42,918 bases of DNA from an uncultured Bradyrhizobium sp. (lineage in GTDB: Bacteria > Pseudomonadota > Alphaproteobacteria > Rhizobiales > Xanthobacteraceae). The position numbers and the translations under genes were made by a program. The stretch spans positions 1 through 42,918 of the forward strand of contig NZ_CAKZJO010000023.1 of assembly GCF_936943645.1 (NCBI RefSeq), read 5' to 3'. This document shows positions 17,929 through 25,956 of the stretch, piece after piece (position 1 is the stretch's first letter; each line of letters begins with the position of its first letter). Below the pieces are notes generated by a model that searched no databases, had not been told where the DNA came from, and saw only the letters and a list, made by a program, of their open reading frames with translations.

Positions 17929-18735
17929 CTATCGTCCTGTGTCGCCCTTGCCGGCGAGCACGCGGTCGAGCCCGTAGAAACGGTCGAGCAGAATGAGGGC
18001 GGTCATGGTCACGGCGATCACGCAGGCCGAGACCGACGTCACCAGCGGATCGATGTTGTCCTGGATATAAAGGAACATGCGCACCGGCAACGTCTCGGTG
18101 CCGGGGGCCGCGAGGAAGACGGTCATGGTGAGATCGTCGAAGGACTGGATGAAGGCGAGCGCCCAGCCGCTGATGACGCCGGGCAGGATCAGCGGCAGCG
18201 TCACGCGGCGAAACAGCGTCCAGCCGCCGGCGCCGAGCGAGACGGCGGCCATCTCCACCGTGCGGTCCATGCCGGTCGTCGCCGCCAGCGTCAGCCGCAG
18301 CGCGAACGGAAACACGATGATGACATGCGCGATGATCAGCGCGGCGAAGCTGCCGCCGATGCCAACTGAGGTGAAGAAGCGCAGGAAGGCGATGCCGAGC
18401 ACGACATGCGGGATCATCAGCGGCGACAGGAACAGCGCCGCCAGCGCATCGCGGCCGCGGAAGCGATAGCGTGCGATCGCCAGCGCCGCGGGCACCGCGA
18501 ACAGCAGCGCCACGAAGGACGAGAGCGCGCCGAGGCCGAGGCTGACCCAGAAGGCGTGGATGAATTCGGGGTAGTTCGCAATGGTCCTGAACCAGCGCAG
18601 CGAAAATCCGTTGGTCGGCAGCGACAGGAAGCCTTCGGGCGTGAAGGCGACGAGGCAGACCACCAGGATCGGCGCCACCATGACGATGACGAAGATGATG
18701 TGGAAGATCAGCGCGAGCGGGCCGTTCCGGCTCAT
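17929..18735 (-). CDS. ABC transporter permease (PotC-like)
   Basis: 268 residues with six hydrophobic segments and the binding-protein-dependent transport inner-membrane motif EMAAVSLGAGGWTLFRRVTLPLILPG (EAA loop; quoted in two parts: EMAAVSLGAGGW and LFRRVTLPLILPG) near residue 165. It matches the PotC/YdcV class of polyamine/opine-type importer permeases. The start overlaps the stop of the partner permease by 4 bp (18732-18735). With 18732-19607 it forms the heterodimeric channel. The stop lies 8 bp before the first flavoprotein, so transport and oxidation genes are cotranscribed. Confidence 0.9.
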   Translation of the reverse strand: MSRNGPLALIFHIIFVIVMVAPILVVCLVAFTPEGFLSLPTNGFSLRWFRTIANYPEFIHAFWVSLGLGALSSFVALLFAVPAALAIARYRFRGRDALAALFLSPLMIPHVVLGIAFLRFFTSVGIGGSFAALIIAHVIIVFPFALRLTLAATTGMDRTVEMAAVSLGAGGWTLFRRVTLPLILPGVISGWALAFIQSFDDLTMTVFLAAPGTETLPVRMFLYIQDNIDPLVTSVSACVIAVTMTALILLDRFYGLDRVLAGKGDTGR

Positions 18736-19607
18736 CGGAACACCTCCGCATAGCGGCGCTCGATCAGCGCATTGCTGCCGACGACGATCAGCACCAGCGC
18801 GATCAGCAGCAGCGTGGCGACCGCGGCGCCGAGCGGCCAGTTCAGGGTATTGAGGAATTCGTCATACGCCAGCGTCGCGGCGACCTTGAGCCGGCGGCCG
18901 CCGATGATCGCGGGTGTCGCGAAGGCGCTGGCCGAGAGCGAGAACACGATGATGGCGCCTGACAGCACGCCGGGCATGATCTGCGGCATGATGATGCGGC
19001 GGATGATGGTGACGGGGCCGGCGCCGAGCGACATCGCGGCATTCTCGATCTGCGGATCGAGCCGCTGCAGCGCCGCCCACACCGACAGCACCATGAAGGG
19101 CATCATCACATGCGCGAGCGCGACCACCATGCCGGTTTCGGTGAACATGAAGGGAATGGGCGAGCGCATCACCCCGAGCGACATCAGGAGCTTGTTGACG
19201 AGCCCGTTGTTGCCGCCGAACAGCAGCGCCCAGCCGAGCGTGCGCGCCACCACGGAGATCAAGAGCGGGCCGAGGATGACCAGCAGGAAGAAGCTCTTCC
19301 AGCGGCCGCTCATGCGGTTGAGAATGTAGGCCTCGGGTGCGCCGAGCAGAGCCGTGAGCAGCGTGGTCAGGATCGCAATGCGAAAGGTCCGCCAGAACAT
19401 CTCGGCATAATAGGGATCGGTCGCGATCTCGTGCCAGTTCTTGAGGATGAAGACCGGCTCGATGCCCTTGTACTGGCCCCAATCGTGGAACGACAGCATT
19501 ACCGTCATCGCCAGCGGAATCAGCAGCACGCCGACGAACAGCATCAAGGCGGGTGCTGTCAGCGCCCATGGCGCGCGCGCACTGCGCTCCTCGGCGGCCA
19601 TGCTCAT
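18732..19607 (-). CDS. ABC transporter permease (PotB-like)
   Basis: 291 residues with about six membrane segments. After a short charged N-terminus, APALMLFVGVLLIPLAM is the first helix, and the EAA loop is seen as NAAMSLGAGPVTIIRRIIMP near residue 200. It is PotB-like and pairs with the PotC-like permease. It overlaps both neighbours by 4 bp (19604-19607 with the ATPase, 18732-18735 with the second permease). The gene order binding protein, ATPase, PotB-like, PotC-like is typical of spermidine/putrescine-family importers, a family that also includes opine, betaine and iron(III) systems. Confidence 0.9.
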   Translation of the reverse strand: MSMAAEERSARAPWALTAPALMLFVGVLLIPLAMTVMLSFHDWGQYKGIEPVFILKNWHEIATDPYYAEMFWRTFRIAILTTLLTALLGAPEAYILNRMSGRWKSFFLLVILGPLLISVVARTLGWALLFGGNNGLVNKLLMSLGVMRSPIPFMFTETGMVVALAHVMMPFMVLSVWAALQRLDPQIENAAMSLGAGPVTIIRRIIMPQIMPGVLSGAIIVFSLSASAFATPAIIGGRRLKVAATLAYDEFLNTLNWPLGAAVATLLLIALVLIVVGSNALIERRYAEVFR

Positions 19608-20644
19608 GCGCCGGCCCTCGCGCGCACGCTCATGTCCTCCGGACGCCAGGTGAGGTGAACCGCCTCGCCTTCGGCCGGCTGAGGCTGGCCGTCATTCTGG
19701 CGGATCACGATGGCGGGGCCGCACTCGCTGTCGCACTGGAACAGCCAGTGATTGCCCTGGAAGATGCGCGTGACGATCTTTGCGCCGAGACCGGCATCGC
19801 CGAAGCCGATGCGCTCGGGGCGAATGCTGACAATGACGGGGCCGCTCACGCCCGCCGGCGCCGGCGCGCGCCAGGAGCCCGCCACCAGTTGCGTCGGCGC
19901 GACGGTCCGGTCGATCGTTCCGGCAAAATCATTGGTCTTGCCCAGAAATTGCGAGACGAAGGCGGAGGCCGGCTTCTCATAAGTCTCCTGCGGCGTGCCG
20001 ATCTGCTCGATCTTGCCCTGGCTCATCACCACGATGCGGTCGGACAGCGACATCGCCTCGTTCTGGTCGTGGGTGACGAGGATCGTGGTGGTGCCGATGG
20101 TACGCTGGATCTGGCGCAGCTCGATCTGCATCTCCTCGCGCAGCTTGGCGTCGAGGTTCGACAGCGGCTCGTCGAGCAGCAGCACGCTCGGCTTGATCAC
20201 CAGCGCCCGCGCCAGCGCCACGCGCTGCTGCTGGCCGCCGGACATGCGGCGGGGGTGGCGGTCCTCGAAACCGGCGAGGCCGACCATCGTAAGCGCGGCA
20301 CGGACGCGTTCGGCCCGCTCGTTGCGCGGCACACTGCGCATCTCGAGGCCAAAGGCGACGTTCTCCGCCGCCGTCATGTGCGGAAACAGCGCATAGCTCT
20401 GGAACACGATGCCGAGGCCGCGCTTGGCCGGATGGATCGCGGTGAGGTCCTTGCCCTCGAGGCGGATCGCGCCGCGCGAGGGATCGAGGAAGCCCGCGAT
20501 CATCTGCAAGGTCGTGGTCTTGCCGCAGCCGGACGGGCCGAGGAAGGAGATGAACTCCCCTTTCCCCACGGACAGGCTGAAGTCGTCGACCACAGTCTGC
20601 GCGCCGAACTGTTTTGCGACCCGGTCGAGCTCGAGATAGGCCAT
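19604..20644 (-). CDS. ABC importer ATPase (PotA-like)
   Basis: 346 residues. Walker A GPSGCGKTTT near residue 36, signature RMSGGQQQRVALARAL near 132, Walker B LLLDEPLSNLD and the H-loop VTHDQNEAM are all intact. A C-terminal TOBE-type domain (about 240-340) ends in HLTWRPEDMSV, as in PotA/FbpC/MalK-class ATPases. It powers the two permeases at the cytoplasmic face. It starts 24 bp after the binding-protein stop and overlaps the next gene by 4 bp. Confidence 0.95.
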   Translation of the reverse strand: MAYLELDRVAKQFGAQTVVDDFSLSVGKGEFISFLGPSGCGKTTTLQMIAGFLDPSRGAIRLEGKDLTAIHPAKRGLGIVFQSYALFPHMTAAENVAFGLEMRSVPRNERAERVRAALTMVGLAGFEDRHPRRMSGGQQQRVALARALVIKPSVLLLDEPLSNLDAKLREEMQIELRQIQRTIGTTTILVTHDQNEAMSLSDRIVVMSQGKIEQIGTPQETYEKPASAFVSQFLGKTNDFAGTIDRTVAPTQLVAGSWRAPAPAGVSGPVIVSIRPERIGFGDAGLGAKIVTRIFQGNHWLFQCDSECGPAIVIRQNDGQPQPAEGEAVHLTWRPEDMSVRARAGA

Positions 20645-20668
20645 ACGCTGTCTCCGCGAACGATCAGA

Positions 20669-21703
20669 TCAGCGCTCGACCTCACGATTCCAGCGCTTGG
20701 TCCACTCCTCGCGCTTCTCGTTGATGACGGTCCAGTCCGGATTGTAGAGCTTGGCCGCGCGCTCGCCGATCGGGGCCATCTTGCCGAGCTCCGGCGGGAT
20801 CACCAGCGATTTCAGCACCGGGCCGTATCCATAGTCCTTCAGCATGACGAGCTGGATCTTGGGATCGAGCAGCATCTTGACGAAGCTCACCGCCAGCGGC
20901 GAGGCGTTCGGCTTGTTGATCGGACACGCCGTCGTCAGCAGCGTCGCGGCGCCTTCCTTGGGATAGACGAAGTCGACGGGGAAGCCGGTATTGGCAAAGC
21001 TCTGCACGCGGCCGGTGCCCCACACCGCGAGCACGGCCTGACCGGACTGGAACAGCTCGGTCATCTTGCCCGGCGACGGCTCATAGGCGAGCACGTTCGG
21101 ATTGATCTGTTCCTTGAAGATCTTGAAGCCGGAATCGACGTTGGTCTCGCCGCCGCCGTTCATCTTCGACAGCATCACCAGCGCTTCGAGCCCATAGGTG
21201 TTGTTGATCGGCGGGATCACGAGCTGCTTGGCGTATTTCGTGTCCTTGAGATCGTTCCACGAGGTCGGCGGCGCCCAGCCTTTCTCCTTGAACACCTTGG
21301 TGTTGTACATCAGGCCGGTCGCGACGATGCCGATGGCGACGGCGCGATCGTCCTTGAAGCGCGCGGCGGCGTAGAGATCGGCGGGCAGGCCGTCGAGCTT
21401 GCCGCAGAAGCCGAGCTGGATCGCCTGGTACATCGGGCCGTCATCGACGATGGCGACGTCGATCTGCTGGTTGCCCTTCTGCGCCTGCAGCTTGGCCAGC
21501 GTGTCGGTGGAGTTGCCGGCGACGTATTCGACCTTGACGCCGTTCTCCTTCTCGAAGGCCGGGATCACCTCGTCGCGGATGGTCTTCTCGAACGAGCCGC
21601 CATAGCCGGCAATGTAGAGTGTCTTTTGCTGGGCCGAGACGACCGACGGGGCGGCAATGAGCGCTGCGATGCTGACCGCGGTCAGAAGGCGAAAAGTTGT
21701 CAT
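20669..21703 (-). CDS. Periplasmic substrate-binding protein of the ABC importer
   Basis: 344 residues from the ATG at 21703, which follows a ggag site at about 10 nt. Residues 1-24 form a classical signal peptide (MTTFRLLTAVSIAALIAAPS, then VVSA). The mature start QQKTLYIAGYGGSFEKTIRDE is typical of the PotD/YnjB class of extracellular binding proteins (family 1). It probably binds a cationic or zwitterionic amino-acid-derived compound, as inferred from the linked oxidases and OccR-like regulator rather than from pocket residues. It is the first gene of the operon and diverges from the LysR gene. An open extension to 21943 crosses the intergenic region and is rejected. Confidence 0.9.
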   Translation of the reverse strand: MTTFRLLTAVSIAALIAAPSVVSAQQKTLYIAGYGGSFEKTIRDEVIPAFEKENGVKVEYVAGNSTDTLAKLQAQKGNQQIDVAIVDDGPMYQAIQLGFCGKLDGLPADLYAAARFKDDRAVAIGIVATGLMYNTKVFKEKGWAPPTSWNDLKDTKYAKQLVIPPINNTYGLEALVMLSKMNGGGETNVDSGFKIFKEQINPNVLAYEPSPGKMTELFQSGQAVLAVWGTGRVQSFANTGFPVDFVYPKEGAATLLTTACPINKPNASPLAVSFVKMLLDPKIQLVMLKDYGYGPVLKSLVIPPELGKMAPIGERAAKLYNPDWTVINEKREEWTKRWNREVER

Positions 21704-21928
21704 GTGGACCGATCTCCATACCGGAATGAGGTGACGTGCCGTCCGGCTGGGGCGCCTTCCGCATTTCCTTCCGCGCCAGTCCCCACTCCGACCAGGACTC
21801 CGGCCCCTGGTCAGCGGGTTCTGACGCGATTTGGAGGCTTGAACCCCTCCAATCTGCCGAAAAAGCGGGCTGGCTCCAGCCCTGATGAAAAAGATCGCAG
21901 ACCTATACTTCCATCGTCCAATGAATAA

Positions 21929-21947
21929 TGGCACCCTCTGCATGCCA
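21929..21947. promoter_or_regulatory. Candidate LysR operator (TGGCA-N9-TGCCA)
   Basis: Inverted repeat TGGCA, nine bases, TGCCA, flanked by ATAA on the left and, further out, TTAT on the right, in an AT-rich patch just upstream of the LysR gene and 226 bp upstream of the binding-protein gene. LysR regulators usually bind interrupted dyads between divergent genes, so this is a reasonable autoregulatory site. The strict T-N11-A spacing is not met exactly, hence low confidence. Confidence 0.35.
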
Positions 21948-21970
21948 AAATGTTATGATTGGACTACGAG

Positions 21971-22870
21971 ATGGCGCGGATCAATTCGCGGCAGGTGGAG
22001 GCCTTTCGCGCGATGATGCTGACCGGCAGCGTCACGGAGGCGGCGAAGCTGATGGTGGTGACGCAGCCGGCGGTGAGCCGGTTGCTGCGTGACCTCCAGG
22101 CCCTGCTGAAAATGGAGCTGTTCGAGCGGCGCGGCACCGGCCTGGTGCCGACTGCGGCGGCGATGGCGCTCTATACCGAGGTCGAGCGCTCCTTCGTCGG
22201 CCTCGAACGCATCACGGCCGCGGCCGAGGAAATCCGGGGCCGCCGCACCGGCTCGCTGCGCATTGCGGCATTGCCGGCGCTGGCGAACGGCTATCTGCCG
22301 CGTCTCGCCGGACACTTCCTGCAGGAGCGGCCGAACCTCAACCTCGCCTTCTTCGGCGTGATCTCGCCGATCGTGGTCGACTGGGTGCTGAACAATCAAT
22401 GCGACATCGGCTTTGCCGAGGTGCCGATCGCCCATTCCGGCCTGCCGAGCCTGCGACTGCCGGCGCCCGCCCGCGTCGCGGTGCTGCCAACCGGCCATCG
22501 CCTCACGGAAAAGGAGGTGCTGGAGCCGCGCGACTTCGAGGGCGAGACGTTCATCTCGCTGTCGGCGGGATCATCGAGCCGGCATCTCGTCGACCAGGTC
22601 TTCAATCGTCACGAGGTCCGCCGCGTGCTGCGCGTCGAGACCACGCTGTCGGAGATCATGTGCGGCATGGTCTCCTCGGGGCTTGGCGTTGCGATCTGCG
22701 ATCCCTTTACCGCGCGGGAATTCGCCACCCGCGGCGTGGTCGCGCGCCGTTTCCTGCCGCGCATCGACTTCGAATTCTCCGCCGTCTTCCCGGCACAGCG
22801 CAGTCCGTCGCCGGTGGCGCTCGATCTCGTGGAAACCATGCGCAAGGCGCTCGACAGCTTCGAGGATTAG
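21971..22870 (+). CDS. LysR-family regulator, OccR/NocR-like
   Basis: 299 residues from the ATG at 21971; a TTG at 21959 is also in frame but has no better ribosome site. The N-terminal winged helix reads RQVEAFRAMMLTGSVTEAA then VTQPAVSRLLRDL, the form seen in the opine regulators OccR and NocR and in ArgP-like proteins. The C-terminal effector domain (about 90-295) has the usual LysR substrate fold. It diverges from the ABC importer/flavoenzyme operon and is very likely its activator, responding to the imported compound. Resemblance to opine regulators is from memory of the HTH wording, not from alignment. Confidence 0.93.
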   Translation: MARINSRQVEAFRAMMLTGSVTEAAKLMVVTQPAVSRLLRDLQALLKMELFERRGTGLVPTAAAMALYTEVERSFVGLERITAAAEEIRGRRTGSLRIAALPALANGYLPRLAGHFLQERPNLNLAFFGVISPIVVDWVLNNQCDIGFAEVPIAHSGLPSLRLPAPARVAVLPTGHRLTEKEVLEPRDFEGETFISLSAGSSSRHLVDQVFNRHEVRRVLRVETTLSEIMCGMVSSGLGVAICDPFTAREFATRGVVARRFLPRIDFEFSAVFPAQRSPSPVALDLVETMRKALDSFED

Positions 22871-22947
22871 ACAGAGAGCCCGTCTGAAGGCGGTTGACGC
22901 GGCGGCCATGGGCGCAGTGTTATGGATATGAAAACGAAGCAGGGCAT

Positions 22948-23661
22948 ATGGCACGCATCACCATCATCGAGACCGGGCTCGTCCCTTCAGAATATCGCGA
23001 GCGCCACGGCTCGTTTCCCGACATGTTCGTGCGCATGGTGCACGCCGAGGATCCGGCGGCCACGGTCGAAATCGTCAGCATCCCCAACGGCGATCCCCTG
23101 CCCGATCCGGGCAAGCTCGAGGCGGTGCTGATCACCGGCGCGGCGGCCGGCGTCTATGACGGGCTCGACTGGATCGCGCCGCTGGAGGATTTCGTCCGCA
23201 CCGCCTACGCCAACAAGACGCCGATGGTCGGCGTCTGCTTCGGCCATCAGCTGATCGCGCAGGCGCTCGGCGGCACGGTGCGCAAGTCGGAGAAGGGCTG
23301 GGGCATCGGCCGGCACGTCTATCGGGTGCTGCCCGAGAACGGCGTCGTCGAGGGCGAGGCGGTCGCCATCGCCGCCTCGCATCAGGACCAGGTGATCGAG
23401 CCGCCGAACGACGCGCTGACCATCCTGTCGTCCGACTTCACCCCGCATGCCGGCCTGCTCTACGCCAACGGCGCGACGCTGACCGTGCAGCCTCACCCGG
23501 AATTCGACGTCGGTTTCGCGCAAGTGTGCTGCGAACTGCGTGATGGCAAGGCGCCGGATGACGTCGTTGCCACAGCAAGGGCATCGCTGGCGCAGCCGAT
23601 GGATAACGCGAAGCTCGGTGGAGCGATTACGCGGTTTCTGGCGAGGCGCACGGCGGCTTAG
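22948..23661 (+). CDS. Class I glutamine amidotransferase-like protein
   Basis: 237 residues from the ATG at 22948, preceded by agcaggg. The GATase1 fold is complete with nucleophile Cys97 (VGVCFGHQ) and His183/Glu185 (QPHPEF). Relatives are stand-alone GMP-synthase-like amidotransferase proteins of the YfeJ type that lack a synthetase domain, so the acceptor substrate is unknown. It follows the LysR gene by 77 bp on the same strand and could be cotranscribed with it. Possible roles include gamma-glutamyl hydrolysis, as in PuuD-type enzymes, which would fit a nitrogen-scavenging neighbourhood, but that is speculation. Confidence 0.87.
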   Translation: MARITIIETGLVPSEYRERHGSFPDMFVRMVHAEDPAATVEIVSIPNGDPLPDPGKLEAVLITGAAAGVYDGLDWIAPLEDFVRTAYANKTPMVGVCFGHQLIAQALGGTVRKSEKGWGIGRHVYRVLPENGVVEGEAVAIAASHQDQVIEPPNDALTILSSDFTPHAGLLYANGATLTVQPHPEFDVGFAQVCCELRDGKAPDDVVATARASLAQPMDNAKLGGAITRFLARRTAA

Positions 23662-23680
23662 GCGACGAATCCGCGGCTGC

Positions 23681-23712
23681 TCTTACCTTCGCCCCTTGCG
23701 GGAGAAGTAAGA
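23681..23712. repeat. Small palindrome, half of a rhizobial intergenic repeat
   Basis: Arms tcttac and gtaaga enclose cttcgccccttgcgggagaa, a word set resembling one end of the larger palindromic repeat at 35495-35658. It lies between two convergent genes (amidotransferase and DUF1348), 20 bp after the first. It could act as a transcription stop for both, although there is no T-tract. Confidence 0.4.
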
Positions 23713-23734
23713 ACAGTGCCGCTTGCGATGAATT

Positions 23735-24202
23735 TCAAAACGGATCGCGCCCCAACCCCGGCACATCTGCCGGCCGCGGCCCCGGCGCCGCCCAGTGAAA
23801 CCGGCGATCCTTTTCCGCGATCATGATGTCGTTGATCGAGGCCTCGCGCCGCTTCATCAGGCCGTGCTCGTCGAACTCCCACTGCTCGTTGCCGTAGGAG
23901 CGGTACCACTGGCCTTTTCCGTCGTGCCATTCGTATTGGAAGCGCACCGCGATGCGGTTCTCGTCGAAGGCCCAGAGGTCCTTGATCAGGCGGTAGTCGT
24001 GCTCCTTCTCCCATTTGCGGGTGAGGAAGGCGACGATGGCCTCGCGGCCCTGGAACACCTCGGAGCGATTGCGCCAGCGGCTGTCCTCGGTATAGGCGAG
24101 CGAGACGCGCACCGGATCGCGCGAGTTCCAGGCGTCCTCGGCCATGCGCGCCTTCTGCGCGGCGGTTTCACGGGTGAAGGGTGGAAGCGGCGGGCGCGAC
24201 AT
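23735..24202 (-). CDS. DUF1348 / SnoaL-like nuclear transport factor 2 fold protein
   Basis: 155 residues from the ATG at 24202. Sequence features match DUF1348: [20 protein letters not shown] at the start, the strand [20 protein letters not shown], and [18 protein letters not shown]. The fold is the cone-shaped NTF2/SnoaL barrel, used by isomerases, cyclases and many proteins of unknown role. No catalytic set can be assigned. It lies on the minus strand after ybgC with a 78-bp gap. In many proteobacteria the tol-pal genes would be expected at this position after ybgC, but this gene is found instead. Confidence 0.85.
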   Translation of the reverse strand: MSRPPLPPFTRETAAQKARMAEDAWNSRDPVRVSLAYTEDSRWRNRSEVFQGREAIVAFLTRKWEKEHDYRLIKDLWAFDENRIAVRFQYEWHDGKGQWYRSYGNEQWEFDEHGLMKRREASINDIMIAEKDRRFHWAAPGPRPADVPGLGRDPF

Positions 24203-24280
24203 GATGGCCTCATCGGTTGGAGTGGGCGGCAATCTATCGCCGCACGCCACGGAGTCGAGAGGCCGTCCCCTATCGGGCGA

Positions 24281-24730
24281 TCACGAAATCAGATCGGCCT
24301 TCATCAGCGTGCGGATCGATTTCGGGATCGGCTGCGCGCGGCCGCCGCTGATGAAAGCGACGCGGACCTCGGCTTTCACCAGCACGTCGTCGCCGCGCCG
24401 CACCTCCTGCGCCAGCATGATCGAGGCGCCCTTCACCGCGACCGGCCAGGTCACGACGTCGAGCACGTCGTCCATCCGCGCGGGCTTGAGGAAATCCAGA
24501 TGCATCGAGCGCACCACGAAGGCAAAGCCCGTGCCTTCCGTTTCGGCCTGATCGAACAGTGCCTGCTGCTCGGCGCCCATCAGCCTGAGATGATTGGTGC
24601 GGCCGCGCTCCATGTAGCGCAGATAATTGGCGTGATAGACGATGCCGGAGAAATCCGTGTCCTCGTAATAGACGCGAACCTGCATGTGGTGGCGGCCGTC
24701 GCGGATCTCGCCGTCGAGATGGGCAGTCAT
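24281..24730 (-). CDS. ybgC: YbgC-type acyl-CoA thioesterase
   Basis: 149 residues. The hot-dog fold thioesterase motif YYEDTDFSGIVYHANYLRYM spans 21-40, with the expected catalytic Asp26 and His33 matching Asp18 and His25 of E. coli YbgC. It hydrolyses short-chain acyl-CoA or acyl-ACP thioesters and is linked in many proteobacteria to the Tol-Pal system. An alternative start at Met16 (MQVRVYYED) fits the shorter E. coli protein, but the ATG at 24730 is favoured because it overlaps the stop of the small upstream gene as ATGA. tolQRAB-pal does not follow in this window. Confidence 0.92.
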   Translation of the reverse strand: MTAHLDGEIRDGRHHMQVRVYYEDTDFSGIVYHANYLRYMERGRTNHLRLMGAEQQALFDQAETEGTGFAFVVRSMHLDFLKPARMDDVLDVVTWPVAVKGASIMLAQEVRRGDDVLVKAEVRVAFISGGRAQPIPKSIRTLMKADLIS

Positions 24731-24882
24731 TTCGGCTTATCGATTTTCTGTTTGCGAGCTTCCTCGAGAAACTCTTTCAAGTTCCAGGACACAACGCGGC
24801 CCGCAGCCACGTCCGCCATTCCTTCATCAATGGCGGATCTCAGCGCGCACAGCTTCTCGACATTTTCGACACGTGGCTCCAT
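24727..24882 (-). CDS. Small ParD-like protein overlapping ybgC
   Basis: A 51-residue frame read directly from the minus strand: starts MEPRVENVEKLCALRSA and ends EEARKQKIDKPK. Its TGA stop overlaps the ybgC ATG by 4 bp, strong evidence that it is translated. The middle, AIDEGMADVAAGRVVSW followed by a helix LKEFLEEARKQ, resembles the C-terminal part of ParD/CC2985-type antitoxins that bind ParE/RelE toxins, and no N-terminal ribbon-helix-helix is present. No toxin gene adjoins it. It may be an orphan antitoxin fragment or a small regulator now tied to ybgC. The resemblance is from memory and moderate. Confidence 0.6.
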   Translation of the reverse strand: MEPRVENVEKLCALRSAIDEGMADVAAGRVVSWNLKEFLEEARKQKIDKPK

Positions 24883-24932
24883 CAAGCAATGCTAGCAGTT
24901 CCAACCGCTGCTGCACAGTCCGCGGCAGTGCA

Positions 24933-25850
24933 CTACACCATCACCGGTGCCCGCCCCAGCGTCACCTCGACGATCTCAGGCGGCACGCCGACGCGGACCG
25001 GCATGATGCTGCAACCGAGGCCGCCGGAGACGATGAGATCGCATTTCAGGCGGAAGTGGCCATAAGCGAGCCGCATGCCGTTCTTGGGCGACACGGCCGG
25101 CGACCAGCCGAGCAGGCGGACCTGGCCGCCATGGGTATGGCCGGACAGTTGCAGCGCGACGCGCGCGGGCACCAGCGGCGCGATGTTGGGCTCGTGCGCG
25201 AGCAGGATGACCGGCGCATCGTCGGTGACCTTCGCCAGCGTGCCCGAGAGATCGTCCGCGCCCAGCCGGTGCGCGCGGCCATAGCGCTTCGAGGGATAAT
25301 AGGCCAGCTGATCGCCGAGCCCGGCGAGCCAGAACGGACGGCCGTCCTTGGTCAGGCGCACGACGTCGTTTTCGTAGACGGGAATGCCGGCCCCCTCCAG
25401 CGCCCGATGCGCGATGGTCGGCCCGTGCCCGGCCCGCTGCACGGTCAGGTCGTCCCAATAATCGTGATTGCCCATGACGGCATGGACGCCGAGCGGCGCC
25501 TTGAGGCCGGCCAGCACCCTCGCCCATTCGCGCGACGGGATCAGCCGCGTGACGTGGTGAAGCCCGGCGACATAGTCGCCGAGCAGCACGATGACATCAG
25601 GCTTCAGCGCATTGGTGCGGTCGACGATGCCCTCGATCCGCTCCAGCGACATCCAGGGATCGCAGGCATGGATGTCGGCGATGGCGGCGATCTTCAGCGG
25701 GAAATCCTTCGGCCATTGCCGCGGCGTCGGATGATAGCGGGTGACGCGAAGCCGCAGCACCGGCTCGACGCCGACGCCATAGGCGGCGGTCGAGATGCCG
25801 AGGGCGGACAGACCGCCAATGGAACGGATGAAGTGACGGCGCGTGATCAT
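24933..25850 (-). CDS. Tat-exported metallophosphoesterase (YkuE-like)
   Basis: 305 residues. N-terminus MITRRHFIRSIGGLSALG is a twin-arginine signal, so the protein folds in the cytoplasm and is exported. Calcineurin-like metal ligands are all present: Asp59 and His61 (ADIHA), GDY at 91-93, GNHD at 127-130, AHEPN at 219-223 and GHTHGG at 237-242. The family hydrolyses phosphodiesters or phosphomonoesters with two Mn/Fe/Zn ions; YkuE-like members act at the cell envelope. It lies between the DUF6869-like gene and the small ybgC-linked gene on the same strand. The physiological substrate is unknown. Confidence 0.92.
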   Translation of the reverse strand: MITRRHFIRSIGGLSALGISTAAYGVGVEPVLRLRVTRYHPTPRQWPKDFPLKIAAIADIHACDPWMSLERIEGIVDRTNALKPDVIVLLGDYVAGLHHVTRLIPSREWARVLAGLKAPLGVHAVMGNHDYWDDLTVQRAGHGPTIAHRALEGAGIPVYENDVVRLTKDGRPFWLAGLGDQLAYYPSKRYGRAHRLGADDLSGTLAKVTDDAPVILLAHEPNIAPLVPARVALQLSGHTHGGQVRLLGWSPAVSPKNGMRLAYGHFRLKCDLIVSGGLGCSIMPVRVGVPPEIVEVTLGRAPVMV

Positions 25851-25935
25851 GGAAACCCGCTTCAGCTACATGATCTCGATGAGATCGGATTGGAGCGGAA
25901 TTGGGGTACGATCGTGCAGATGGCCAGCATCTGCG

Positions 25936-25950
25936 TGCAGACGGTCTGCA
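25936..25950. promoter_or_regulatory. Short perfect palindrome TGCAGAC-G-GTCTGCA
   Basis: Perfect 7-bp arms around one base, 6 bp after the stop of the DUF6869-like gene and 86 bp upstream of the metallophosphoesterase start. A second small dyad, gatctc-gat-gagatc, lies at 25872-25886. Either could be an operator for the phosphoesterase gene; the one-base loop makes a transcript hairpin less stable and there is no T-tract. Confidence 0.35.
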
Positions 25951-25956
25951 TAGGGA

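Noticed and set aside
21929..21946. Possible sigma-54 promoter (TGGCAC...TGC) upstream of the LysR gene.
   Set aside because: The GG to GC spacing is 8 or 12 bases, not the required 10.
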